Positions 33,227-41,634 of a stretch of 64,000 bases of DNA are shown one piece after another. Positions within the stretch are counted from its first letter, which is position 1. The number at the start of each line of letters is the position of its first letter. The DNA comes from Pseudomonadota bacterium (lineage in GTDB: Bacteria; Myxococcota_A; UBA796; GCA-2862545): the NCBI GenBank assembly GCA_947505245.1, contig CANNIZ010000014.1, forward strand, positions 37,425-101,424, in the 5' to 3' direction. The notes beneath the pieces were generated by a model, which saw nothing but the letters and a program-made list of their open reading frames with translations, searched no databases and was not told the DNA's origin. Both the position numbers and the translations under genes were made by a program.

Positions 33227-35719
33227 GTGCATCGCGTACAACTCGAAAACGGCCTCACCCTCGTCATCCGACCGACACCGTCCAGGCTGGCCGCAGCGGC
33301 CGTGTGGCTCGACGCCGGCACGGTCGACGAGGCGGACGATCAACACGGCGCAGCCCACTTTCTCGAGCACATGTTGTTCAAGGGGACGGCCCGCCACGGC
33401 ATCGGGGGCTCCACCGCCGCGATCGAGGCCATGGGGGGCGAGCTCAACGCGTTCACGAGCCAGGACGAGACGGTGTTTCACGCCGTGGTCGACGGCCGTT
33501 CGCTCGAAGATGCGCTCGACGTGCTCGCGGATCTGCTCGTCCACGGCTCCCTCCCGATGGACGAGTACGAGGCCGAGCGCCGCGTCGTGCTCGAGGAGGT
33601 CCGCGGCTACGAATCCGACCCAGACACCTTCCTCGGCGAGACCACCCAGGACCTCCTGTTCCCGGGCCACGCGTACGGGCGACCGATCACGGGCGACTCA
33701 TCGGCCGTCGCTCAGCTTCGCTACGACGCTGTCGCAGCGTTCCGCGCGCGCAACCATGGGTCGGATCGCGCGATCCTCGCCATCGCCGGCGACGTAGACC
33801 CCGCCGCGGTCGAGCGCGCCGCCCGGCGGCTGTTCGGGACCTGGGCCATGGTTGGGCCCCGCCCCGCCGAGGTTCCACTGCAGATGGGTCCCACCCGCGC
33901 ATCGGCGCATCGCGTCGGGGAGCGGTTCGAGTCGCTGTCGGTCGAGCTCGCTTGGCGTGCTCTTCCGATCGGTCACCCCGACGCCCCCGTGCTCGACGTG
34001 CTCTGCACGGCCCTCGGCGAAGGCCCTTCCTCGCTGCTCGCGAGCAGGCTCGTCGTCGAAGACGAGTCCGCGATGGACGCGTGGTCGTCGATGGGCACCC
34101 ATCGTACAGGCGGGAGCGTCAGCCTCGGCTTTCCCCCGCGCGACGATCGCACCCTCGCCGCGATCGAAGGCGCGCTCGACGAGATCGCGAGCGCCGCCGG
34201 AAAGGGCCTCCCGGCGCGCCTCGTCCGCCGAGCGCAGGACGGCATCCTCACCGAGATGGCGTTCTCGTCTGAATCGGTCGACAACGTCGCCCACGACCTC
34301 GCCTACTACACCGCCCGCCACGGCGACCCCGACGGCGCCGACGCGTACCGCACAGCGATCGCAGCGGTGACCCCCGCAGACGTGCACCGCGTCGCCGCTC
34401 AGATCTTCGATCCGGCGCGCGTGACCGTCGTCGTGCTCGACCGGAAGGTGGCCCCGCAGCGGCTCGCGCGCGTGGTCGCCTCGGCGCCCACACCGCCCGT
34501 TCGCAAATACGAGCCGGTGCGCCACGTGTTCGAGAACGGCGCCTCCGCGTGGATCCTCCCCGACAGGTCCGCAGTCTGTGCGGTTCACGCATGCGCGATC
34601 GGCGGCGCCCTGCACGAGACAAAGAAAACGATCGGCCTCGCCGAGGCGTGGGCGCGTACGGTGTCATCGGGTGCTGGCGACCTCGACGCGTCTGACAACG
34701 GGAACGCGTGGGACGACGTCGCGGGCGGGATCTCCGGGTTCGCCGGGCGGGCGACCATGGGCCTGCGCGGCACCTTCCCAGCCCATCACGCCTCGGAGGC
34801 GCTCGACCTGTTCGCGATGGCGTGTGCGAAGCCGCGGTTCGACGAGGCCGACGTCGACCGCACCAAAGACGAACTCGCCGACGATCTCAAACTTCGCACC
34901 GAGCACGCAGACGAAGCGGGCGACGTGATCCTCTGGGAGGCCCTGTTCCCCGAGCACCCGTGGGGGTTCTCGCCGGTGGGAACGGCGCGCACGATCGAGG
35001 CCATCGGCCCGGGCGCCCTGCACGCGATGCACGGCTCGCTGTTCACCGCGGCGAACGTCACGTTCGCGATCGCGGGCGGCGTAGACCCCGACGAGGTGAT
35101 CGAGGCGCTGTCGCCGTTTGTCCACCAGCTGAAGGACCGCGGGCGCGTGCCGGCGAACCCTTCAATGAAGCCCGTAGATGCTGGCCGAAAGCACAAGCGC
35201 GCGGGCATCGGGCAGGCGTTCGTCGCGCTCGCCGTGCGCGGGCCAGGCGCCGACCACGCCGATCGCGCCTCCATGGGCATCGTAACCGCCATGATGGACA
35301 GCCAGGGCGGGCGGCTGTTCCTCGATCTCCGCGAGCGAAAGGCCCTCGCGTACGACGTGTGGGCCGACCACTGGGCGGGCTTCGGCGGCGGCGCCGTGAC
35401 GTTCGGCCTCGGGTGTGACCCGCGCCGGGCGGATGAAGCCGCAGACGCGCTCGCAGCCTGCGTCGACGGGGTCCTATCCGAGCCGCCCGGAGCTGAAGAG
35501 GTGCAGCGGTACAAGAACATGTCCCGCGGCCGCCTGCTGCTCGCGCTGGAACGCGCCGCGGCGCGCGCCGGAGACGCCGCCGAGCACGCGCGCTTCGGGC
35601 TCGCGTTCGGAATCGACGCTCATCTACGGGCGTTGGAGGCCGTGACCCCGGCGTCGGTCGCCGCCGCCCTCGAATGGCTGCGCGGCCCGCGCGTCGAGGT
35701 CGTGGTGGTGCCGCCATGA
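33227..35719 (+). CDS. M16-family zinc protease, fused double unit
   Basis: 830 aa from GTG 33227. The N-terminal unit has the inverted zinc motif HFLEH (His44, Glu47, His48) and, about 70 residues on, EAERRVVLEEVRGYE, which gives the third zinc ligand. The pattern AGGELNAFTSQDETVFHAVV is also typical. A second, non-catalytic M16 half follows from about residue 430 (VRHVFENGASAWILPDRS) and contains the late RLFLDLRERKALAYDVWAD block. This is the pitrilysin/PqqL double-unit layout, in which two halves enclose peptide substrates. No signal peptide is visible, so it may be cytoplasmic. First gene of an operon, coupled by ATGA to the SRPBCC gene. Confidence 0.9.
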   Translation: MHRVQLENGLTLVIRPTPSRLAAAAVWLDAGTVDEADDQHGAAHFLEHMLFKGTARHGIGGSTAAIEAMGGELNAFTSQDETVFHAVVDGRSLEDALDVLADLLVHGSLPMDEYEAERRVVLEEVRGYESDPDTFLGETTQDLLFPGHAYGRPITGDSSAVAQLRYDAVAAFRARNHGSDRAILAIAGDVDPAAVERAARRLFGTWAMVGPRPAEVPLQMGPTRASAHRVGERFESLSVELAWRALPIGHPDAPVLDVLCTALGEGPSSLLASRLVVEDESAMDAWSSMGTHRTGGSVSLGFPPRDDRTLAAIEGALDEIASAAGKGLPARLVRRAQDGILTEMAFSSESVDNVAHDLAYYTARHGDPDGADAYRTAIAAVTPADVHRVAAQIFDPARVTVVVLDRKVAPQRLARVVASAPTPPVRKYEPVRHVFENGASAWILPDRSAVCAVHACAIGGALHETKKTIGLAEAWARTVSSGAGDLDASDNGNAWDDVAGGISGFAGRATMGLRGTFPAHHASEALDLFAMACAKPRFDEADVDRTKDELADDLKLRTEHADEAGDVILWEALFPEHPWGFSPVGTARTIEAIGPGALHAMHGSLFTAANVTFAIAGGVDPDEVIEALSPFVHQLKDRGRVPANPSMKPVDAGRKHKRAGIGQAFVALAVRGPGADHADRASMGIVTAMMDSQGGRLFLDLRERKALAYDVWADHWAGFGGGAVTFGLGCDPRRADEAADALAACVDGVLSEPPGAEEVQRYKNMSRGRLLLALERAAARAGDAAEHARFGLAFGIDAHLRALEAVTPASVAAALEWLRGPRVEVVVVPP

Positions 35720-36195
35720 CCGTCCCAATCGCCGAGCTGTCGTCCGTCCCCCAGGTCTCGGCCGAAGGCACCCATGGCGTCGCAGCCATGCGCGTCGCAG
35801 CCCCCGCAGCCGACGTGTGGCAGGTGATCCTCGCGGTGGAAGACTGGTCGTCGTTCGTGCCCCACATCACGCGCAGCGTGGTGGCGGCGCGGTCGGGAGC
35901 GAGCCTCTCGGGGGACGTCGACGTCGAGACGAAGGATATCGCGACCTCGCTCGCGGTTCGCATGGCGCACCCGCCCGGCACGGTCGCTCCGTTCGTGGCG
36001 GTCCCGAGCGACACCACCGTCGTGCGCGCGATCAGCGGCCTGTGGATCGTGACGCCGATCGACGCCGACAATGCGGCGATCGAGCTGCAGTTGGACGTCT
36101 CGACCACGTTCTGGGTGCCCGACGCGATCTACCCGAGCGCAAAAGAAGGCCTCGGGACGTTGCTCGCCGTGTTTGCAAGACAGGCCGCCCGGTGA
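35716..36195 (+). CDS. SRPBCC/START-like (polyketide cyclase-type) protein
   Basis: 159 aa, ATG 35716 (ATGA overlap), with its stop overlapping the HemW GTG. The region AAMRVAAPAADVWQVILAVE followed by WSSFVPHITRSVV is the usual opening of helix-grip SRPBCC proteins (ligand-binding coenzyme Q-binding / polyketide cyclase type). The middle has paired strands and the C-terminus a long helix (SAKEGLGTLLAVFARQAA). Such proteins bind hydrophobic small molecules. Ligand unknown. Confidence 0.75.
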   Translation: MTVPIAELSSVPQVSAEGTHGVAAMRVAAPAADVWQVILAVEDWSSFVPHITRSVVAARSGASLSGDVDVETKDIATSLAVRMAHPPGTVAPFVAVPSDTTVVRAISGLWIVTPIDADNAAIELQLDVSTTFWVPDAIYPSAKEGLGTLLAVFARQAAR

Positions 36196-37340
36196 CGAAG
36201 CAGCCCTACGGCGTGTACGTACACGTCCCCTGGTGCCGACGCCGCTGCCCGTACTGCGCGTTCTACGTCGAGGTCGACCGCGACGTCCCCTGGGACCGGT
36301 TCGTCGACGCGCTGCTTCGCGAACGCACCCTCCGCGCTTCGGCGTTCGACGGCCTCGCATCCACACTGTTCCTCGGCGGCGGGACTCCGTCGCGAATGCC
36401 CCCCGAACACCTCGCGCGGCTGCTCGCCGGCCTCCCGCACACCGACGACGCCGAGATCACGCTCGAGACGAACCCCGAAGACGTCGACGCGACCTTCCTC
36501 GCAGCGGTTCGGGCCGCCGGGGTCACCCGAATCTCGCTCGGCGTGCAGACGCTGGATCCGCGGTTCGCACACCTGCTGAACCGCTCGTGTACCGTCGATC
36601 GCGCGGCCGAGGTGCTCGAGCAGGTGCGGGGCGCCGGGTTCGCGTCGTGGTCGGTGGACCTGATCTTCGGCCTCCCAGACCAGTCGCCCGACGACGTGCT
36701 CGCCGATCTTGAGCGGCTGCTCGCCGCAGAACCGCCCCACGTCTCGCTGTACGGGCTCACGATCGAGCCCGGCACCCCGTTCGAGCGCGCCGTGCAGCGC
36801 GGTACGTTCGCGCCGGCCGACGCCGAGACCTGGCGGACGATGTACGACCGCATCGTGGAGCGGCTCGCGAGCGCAGGCATCGAGCGCTACGAGGTGTCGA
36901 ATTTCGCGAAGGAAGGCCACCGTTCGCGGCACAACCGGCTGTATTGGACCGACGCGCCATACGTCGGGCTCGGGCCCTCCGCTCACGGCTACCGGCCCGA
37001 CGGGAGCCGCTACGCCAACGTTCGCGACGCGGTCGCCTACCTTGATCGGCCGGACCCGACGTCCGAAGACGAACGCCCCACCCCGAAGCAGGCCGCGCTG
37101 GACCTGTTGATCTCGGCGCTGCGGTCCGCCGACGGGGTGCCGCGGTCGCTGCTTACGCGGCTCGGCCTCGCGCCTGATGAGCGCCTCGTCCGCGCGCTCG
37201 TCGAGGCCAACCTGCTCCTCGACGACCCCGCCGCGTTGCGGCTCGCACACGACGGCTTCGCCCTCGCGGACGGTCTCGCGGAACGACTTTGGGACGGACT
37301 CGTGCCGATCAGGGGTTTCAACGATGCCCCTGCAAGTTAG
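36192..37340 (+). CDS. hemW: HemW-like radical SAM protein (heme chaperone / HemN family)
   Basis: 382 aa from GTG 36192 (GTGA overlap). It opens YGVYVHVPWCRRRCPYCAF, the radical-SAM CxxxCxxC cluster with Cys15, Cys19 and Cys22. This is followed by FLGGGTPSRMP, LETNPEDVD, GVTRISLGVQTLD, DLIFGLPDQSPDD and YEVSNFAKEGHRSRHNRLYW, all in the HemN/HemW order. Length about 380 fits HemW rather than the longer coproporphyrinogen dehydrogenase HemN (about 455), and HemW is now viewed as a heme-delivery protein. The gene sits between an SRPBCC protein and DnaJ. Confidence 0.9.
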   Translation: MTKQPYGVYVHVPWCRRRCPYCAFYVEVDRDVPWDRFVDALLRERTLRASAFDGLASTLFLGGGTPSRMPPEHLARLLAGLPHTDDAEITLETNPEDVDATFLAAVRAAGVTRISLGVQTLDPRFAHLLNRSCTVDRAAEVLEQVRGAGFASWSVDLIFGLPDQSPDDVLADLERLLAAEPPHVSLYGLTIEPGTPFERAVQRGTFAPADAETWRTMYDRIVERLASAGIERYEVSNFAKEGHRSRHNRLYWTDAPYVGLGPSAHGYRPDGSRYANVRDAVAYLDRPDPTSEDERPTPKQAALDLLISALRSADGVPRSLLTRLGLAPDERLVRALVEANLLLDDPAALRLAHDGFALADGLAERLWDGLVPIRGFNDAPAS

Positions 37341-37376
37341 CTGTCTTCTGCTGCGTACGATGGCAACGAGGCGCCC

Positions 37377-38447
37377 GTGAGCCAACGAGACTTCTACAAT
37401 GTGTTGGGGATCCCCCGGACCGCGTCCCAAGATGACGTGAAGAAGGCCTATCGGGGCCTCGCGATGCGCTACCACCCCGACAAGAACGACGGCGACGACG
37501 AAGCCGGGCAGCGGTTCAAGGACATCACCGAGGCGTACCGTGCGCTCTCCGACCCCGATCGCCGCGCGCGGTACGATCGGCTCGGGCCGCTCTACACCGA
37601 AAACGGGCGCCCGCCGCGGCCCGAAGACGTGCAGGACATGGTCTCGGGTGTGCTCGGCGGGTTCTTTCGTCGCCGCGGCACCGAACCGGGCGAAGACCTG
37701 CGGTACACCGTGTCCGTGTCGCTCGAAGACGTCGCCTCGGGCGTCGAAAAAGAGATCATCGTCCCCCGGCGCGTGCGCTGCCGGACCTGCGGCGGCGATG
37801 GTGCTGATCCGAACGGCGGGCGCGAGGTGTGCGCGCCCTGCAACGGTTCGGGACGCTCGACCGGGCGCCTGTTCCGCACGGACTGCTACCACTGCGCCGG
37901 AAAGGGCTTCGTCGTCAAGAAGAAGTGCGAGGCGTGTGAGGGCGACGGACGCCACCCGACGGAAGACTCGCTGCGCGTGAAGATCCCGCCCGGCGTCGCG
38001 ACGGGCACCCGCCTCAAGCTCAAGGGAAAAGGGGATTCCCCGAGGGGGAGCGGCGTCGACGGCGATCTGTTCGTGATCGTGAGCGTTTCCGACCACCCGG
38101 TGTTTCGCCGGCGTGGCGATGACGTGCTCGTCGAGGTCCCGTTGCTGTTCAGCGAAGCCGCGCTCGGAGCGGACGTCGTCGTGCCGACGCTCGAAGGCAC
38201 CACCACGATCCGCATCCCGTCGGGGACAGCGTCCGGCAAGATCCTGCGCCTCGCCGGCCGCGGCCTGCCCCACGTGAGCGGCTCCGGCAAAGGCGACCTG
38301 CACCTGCAAATCGCGCTCGAGGTGCCCGAGGGGCTCTCCGTGGAGCAGCGCGAGGCGCTCGAGCGCTGGTCGCGCTCGCTCGACAAGACCCAGCACGTTC
38401 GGCGTGCAGCCTTCGATCACGCCGTTCGGGAGCGTCTGAAAAAATGA
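37377..38447 (+). CDS. dnaJ: DnaJ-type Hsp40 co-chaperone
   Basis: 356 aa from GTG 37377 with GAGG upstream. J domain at 4-70 with DFYNVLGIPRTASQDDVKKA and HPD at 33-35. A glycine-poor linker follows, then four zinc-finger repeats between about 135 and 190 (CRTCGGDG, CAPCNGSG, CYHCAGKG, CEACEGDG), and substrate-binding C-terminal domains (LRVKIPPGVATGTRLKLKGK; RIPSGTASGKILRLAGRGLP). This is a full class-A DnaJ lacking only the long Gly/Phe linker. It stimulates Hsp70 ATPase and delivers clients. No dnaK or grpE is adjacent, though two unusual Hsp70-like ATPases occur 5 kb downstream. Coupled to the LppC-like gene by ATGA. Confidence 0.93.
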   Translation: MSQRDFYNVLGIPRTASQDDVKKAYRGLAMRYHPDKNDGDDEAGQRFKDITEAYRALSDPDRRARYDRLGPLYTENGRPPRPEDVQDMVSGVLGGFFRRRGTEPGEDLRYTVSVSLEDVASGVEKEIIVPRRVRCRTCGGDGADPNGGREVCAPCNGSGRSTGRLFRTDCYHCAGKGFVVKKKCEACEGDGRHPTEDSLRVKIPPGVATGTRLKLKGKGDSPRGSGVDGDLFVIVSVSDHPVFRRRGDDVLVEVPLLFSEAALGADVVVPTLEGTTTIRIPSGTASGKILRLAGRGLPHVSGSGKGDLHLQIALEVPEGLSVEQREALERWSRSLDKTQHVRRAAFDHAVRERLKK

Positions 38448-40372
38448 CACGTGCGATGCGCTTCCTGGTCGCCCTTGCCCTCACGTTGGCCTCCCCGCTG
38501 GCGGAAGCCGGTAAGCGTGTGGAGCCCGATCTCGTCGAAGACGCGCTCGCGTTTGCTGCCGCCGGCGAACGCGAGAAGGCCGCGCGCCTGCTCGAGGACG
38601 CGGTCGCAAACGACGGTACCCTGACGGACGATCAGCGCGACATCCTCCGCGTCCACGCCGCCGAGCAGCGGCGTCTCCTCGGCCAGCGCGACCCTGCGTG
38701 GGACATTTACCGCGCGGTCGTCGACGGAGGCCGGCCGGAAGCGGGCCAGGCCGGCACCCTCGGCATCGCGTTGCTCGACGCCGAGCGGGGTGTGGACGCC
38801 GCGATGGCCGCCCGCCTGGCCGCGCCCGACGAACGCGAGGTGATCGCGACGCAGAACGCCGACCGCTACCTGCTGCTCGCGCTGCATGCCCAGGGCGGCG
38901 GGGACGACCTCGCGTTCAAGGACCTCTCGAAGCGCGCGCTGACGTATGCAAAAGAGGACGACGACGTGCTCACGCGCGTTCGGGCCAGGCTCGACGCGCT
39001 CGAGGAGAAGCCCGCCGCCCCCGGCAAGCCGCCCGCCGAGGGGCCGAAGGCGCCGCTCGCAAAGGCCGAAGACGCGTGGGCGCAGGGCCGTCGCGAAGAC
39101 GCGCTCCGCTTCGCTGACGAGGTGATCGCAGCCGCGCCGGGCAGCGATGACGCGCGCGCCGCGGCCTACCTGAAGCGAAAGGTGGAGGCCAACTGGGCGC
39201 CCGATCCGCAAAAGATCGGCGTGCTGCTTCCGCTCTCAGGAAAGTACCTGACCGTCGGCCAGCAGATTCAGAAGGCGCTCGAGCTCGGGTACGGCGCCGG
39301 TAGCCGCCGCCTCGTCTACGCGGACGCCGGCGAGACGGCCGAGACCGCGCAGAAGGCCCTCGAGAAGCTCGTGTTCGAGGACCGGGTGATCGGAGTCGTC
39401 GGGCCGCTGCGCACGGAGGGCGCCCTCGAAGTCGCCCGCGCCGCGGACGCGATGCGCGTGCCGCTCGTCAGCCTCGCCCAGACGACGGGACTCACAGACG
39501 CGCGGCCCTGGGTGCTGCAAGGCACGCCCACGCCCGCCGATCAGGTGCACGCGCTGCTCGACTTCGCGATGACGACGAAGGGCATGAAGGCGTTCGCCGT
39601 CTTCGCGCCCGACAGCCCCTACGGGCACCTCGCCGCCGACGTGTTCGAAGCCGAGGTCGTCCAGCGCGGAGGCGCCATCGCGGTCAAAGGGTTCTACGAC
39701 GCCGCCGCGATGAACGTGGGTCCGGCAGCCCAGCTGCTCGGGCGAAAGGACTACGAGGCCCGTAAGGACGAACTCATCGCGCTCAAGAAAGAGACGACGA
39801 AGAACGGCGGCAACGCGTCTCGCGTCGTCCTCCCGCCGATCGTGGACTTCGACGCGATGTTCGTCCCCGACAGCGCCTCGCGCGTCCCGATCGCGTGTGC
39901 AGCGCTCGCGTACGAGGAATTCCCGATGGGCGACTTCAGACCCACGAAGGCGAGCGTCACGTTCCCGTTGCTCGGCCTCTCGGGATGGAATTCCGACAGC
40001 CTGGTCACGACGGGCGGACCCTACCTGCGCGGTGGCTACTTCACCGACGTCTACCGTGCAGGCGCAGACCCGGCGTTCGAAGAGAAATTCCGCGCCGGCG
40101 TCGGTCACACGCCGGGCGCGATTGAAGCCACCGCGTACGATCTTGGCGCGATGCTCGCGCGAACGGCGGCCGGAACCGCAAAGACGACGACCGAGTTCCG
40201 CGACGCGCTCCTCGCCACGAAGATCGAGGGCGCCGCCACGGGAACAGACGCGTTCGTAGCCACGACGCAAAGCGCCGAACATCACGTCCGGGTCTACCAG
40301 GTCACCGCCAAGGCGATCGTCGAGATCGACCCGGCGCCGCCCCCGCCCGTCCCCGAAGCGCCCGTTCCCTAG
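38444..40372 (+). CDS. LppC/LpoA-like protein: TPR region plus periplasmic-binding-protein fold
   Basis: 642 aa, ATG 38444 (ATGA overlap). A signal peptide MRFLVALALTLASPLAEAG is followed by a helical repeat region (about 30-245, for instance AFAAAGEREKAARLLEDAVA) and then a type I periplasmic binding fold from about 257. That fold contains KIGVLLPLSGKYLTVGQQIQ, VGPLRTEGALEVARAADAM, VPLVSLAQTTGLTD and FAVFAPDSPYGHLAADVFEA. The TPR-plus-binding-fold order is that of LpoA, which activates penicillin-binding protein 1A, though a branched-chain amino-acid receptor-like role is possible. No lipobox Cys is visible, so it may be free in the periplasm. The last 4 bp overlap the convergent secreted protein gene. 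Confidence 0.75.
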   Translation: MTRAMRFLVALALTLASPLAEAGKRVEPDLVEDALAFAAAGEREKAARLLEDAVANDGTLTDDQRDILRVHAAEQRRLLGQRDPAWDIYRAVVDGGRPEAGQAGTLGIALLDAERGVDAAMAARLAAPDEREVIATQNADRYLLLALHAQGGGDDLAFKDLSKRALTYAKEDDDVLTRVRARLDALEEKPAAPGKPPAEGPKAPLAKAEDAWAQGRREDALRFADEVIAAAPGSDDARAAAYLKRKVEANWAPDPQKIGVLLPLSGKYLTVGQQIQKALELGYGAGSRRLVYADAGETAETAQKALEKLVFEDRVIGVVGPLRTEGALEVARAADAMRVPLVSLAQTTGLTDARPWVLQGTPTPADQVHALLDFAMTTKGMKAFAVFAPDSPYGHLAADVFEAEVVQRGGAIAVKGFYDAAAMNVGPAAQLLGRKDYEARKDELIALKKETTKNGGNASRVVLPPIVDFDAMFVPDSASRVPIACAALAYEEFPMGDFRPTKASVTFPLLGLSGWNSDSLVTTGGPYLRGGYFTDVYRAGADPAFEEKFRAGVGHTPGAIEATAYDLGAMLARTAAGTAKTTTEFRDALLATKIEGAATGTDAFVATTQSAEHHVRVYQVTAKAIVEIDPAPPPPVPEAPVP

Positions 40373-40866
40373 CCCGCGTCGGCCGCCGGCCCGAGCAGCT
40401 TCTCGACCTTCTTCAGCTTCTTGCCGGGCTCCCACGCGTCCTCGACCGTGAGCTCCCAGCCGTTCGGATCATCCCAGCGCAGGAACAGCACGACGGTGGC
40501 GCCTGCGATCCACTCGACGCGCCCGCCGTACGAGCTGTGGATCGGGCTCTTCCGGCTGCCTTCGGTGCACTCGCGCTCGGCCAGCTCCACCATCTCGGAC
40601 GTGTAGCCGGGCAGCGCGGCGAGGCGGTCGTGCGCAGCGGGACCATCCGGCGTGTTCCGGAGCACCTTCTCGACGATGACGTTGTAGCGGACGGTGGACC
40701 ACGGCTCGCAGCCCTCACCGGTCGAGCGGCTCGTCGGAGCCGTCGGCGGGTCGGCGATCGTCGCGTACACGATCACCTGCGACCGCGCGATCACCTCGTC
40801 AAGCGCCACCGGCTCGAGGAATACCTGGCCAGCCAGCGCCGCGGAAGCGAGTCCAACGACGATCAA
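40369..40866 (-). CDS. Small secreted protein of unknown function (TTG start)
   Basis: 165 aa. The start is taken as TTG 40866, which overlaps the methyltransferase stop as TTGA and has GGAGGG just upstream. It gives a short signal peptide LIVVGLASAALAG with no basic residues. The mature protein is beta-rich (FLEPVALDEVIARSQVIVYA; STVRYNVIVEKVLRNTPDG; GATVVLFLRWDDPNGWELTV). It has two Cys and resembles a loose group of exported proteins with a YxVxVxxVLxG core strand. No defined family. Last gene of a minus operon. Confidence 0.65.
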   Translation of the reverse strand: MIVVGLASAALAGQVFLEPVALDEVIARSQVIVYATIADPPTAPTSRSTGEGCEPWSTVRYNVIVEKVLRNTPDGPAAHDRLAALPGYTSEMVELAERECTEGSRKSPIHSSYGGRVEWIAGATVVLFLRWDDPNGWELTVEDAWEPGKKLKKVEKLLGPAADAG

Positions 40867-41528
40867 GCACCCTCCCGGGACGATGATACGCCGCGAACAC
40901 GCGCGTACCAACGCTCGGCCGCCCTCTCGTCGATCGTCTCGATCACAGGCGGATGCGGGCCGGCAAGCAGCTCGATCAGGACGCGCCGAAGTCCAACCCG
41001 CACGATTCGGGACGGCGGAACGGTGGACGCCGCGAGCACGTCGGCCTCGCGCTCGACGGGGACCACGAGGCACACCCGGGGCGCGCACCGCGTCGCGACG
41101 GCTACGAAGTCCGCGAGGCGGCGATCCCCCTCCGAACGGGCCGCCGCCTTCCACGCGTCCGGCGACGCGGGCCCGGTGCCGGCAGGGAAGTACGGCGGGT
41201 TGCTGACGACCACGTCCCACGCGCCGTTGACCGTTGCGATGTCGGCCCCGCGCAGGTGTGGAAATCCGCCGCTGTCGGCACGCGATCGCGCCCAGCCGAC
41301 CTGCCACTCAGGCCGAACGTCGACGCCCTCGGCCGCCACGCCGTTGGCGCCGAGCAGCCCGGCGACGATGCCGGAGCCCGTCCCGAGGTCGAGCGCCGTA
41401 CGCGGGACGCCGCCTTCGAGCGCGAACCCAGCGAGCCAGAACGCCTCGGCACCGTACCGGAATCCGCGCCGCGGCTGCCAGATCACCAGCCCTGGCAGCG
41501 GCTCTTCGCGCGTCCAGTCATCGGCCAT
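40863..41528 (-). CDS. TrmN6-like tRNA/N6-adenine methyltransferase
   Basis: 221 aa, ATG 41528. It opens LPGLVIWQPRRGFRYGAEAF, typical of the tRNA1(Val) A37-N6 methyltransferase family. SAM-binding motif I is TALDLGTGSGIVAGLLG (47-53 core) and the catalytic NPPY is at 110-113, as in N6-adenine and glutamine methyltransferases. The C-terminal part has VCLVVPVEREADVL. It probably modifies tRNA; release-factor or other N-methyl targets are less likely given the N-terminal block. Its first 11 bp overlap a putative 38-aa membrane peptide gene. Confidence 0.8.
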   Translation of the reverse strand: MADDWTREEPLPGLVIWQPRRGFRYGAEAFWLAGFALEGGVPRTALDLGTGSGIVAGLLGANGVAAEGVDVRPEWQVGWARSRADSGGFPHLRGADIATVNGAWDVVVSNPPYFPAGTGPASPDAWKAAARSEGDRRLADFVAVATRCAPRVCLVVPVEREADVLAASTVPPSRIVRVGLRRVLIELLAGPHPPVIETIDERAAERWYARVRGVSSSREGA

Positions 41529-41634
41529 ACCGCCACCAGGCCACCGTGAGGATGATCGCGGACGCGATGCCGGCCGCACCGAACTCCATCACCCCGAACC
41601 GAAGGGGCTCCGCTGCCGCGACGAGTACGCTCAA
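41518..41634 (-). CDS. Candidate 38-aa single-pass membrane protein (TTG start)
   Basis: A short frame between the CaiB and methyltransferase genes. TTG at 41634 overlaps the CaiB stop as TTGA, the arrangement used elsewhere here, and the stop (41518-41520) falls just inside the methyltransferase gene. The translation starts SVLVAAAEPLRFGVMEFG and continues with a hydrophobic helix AAGIASAIILTVAWW ending in RYGR, so a single transmembrane segment with a basic cytoplasmic tail is predicted. It accounts for nearly all of the 102-bp gap. Without homology it stays a candidate. Confidence 0.45.
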   Translation of the reverse strand: MSVLVAAAEPLRFGVMEFGAAGIASAIILTVAWWRYGR

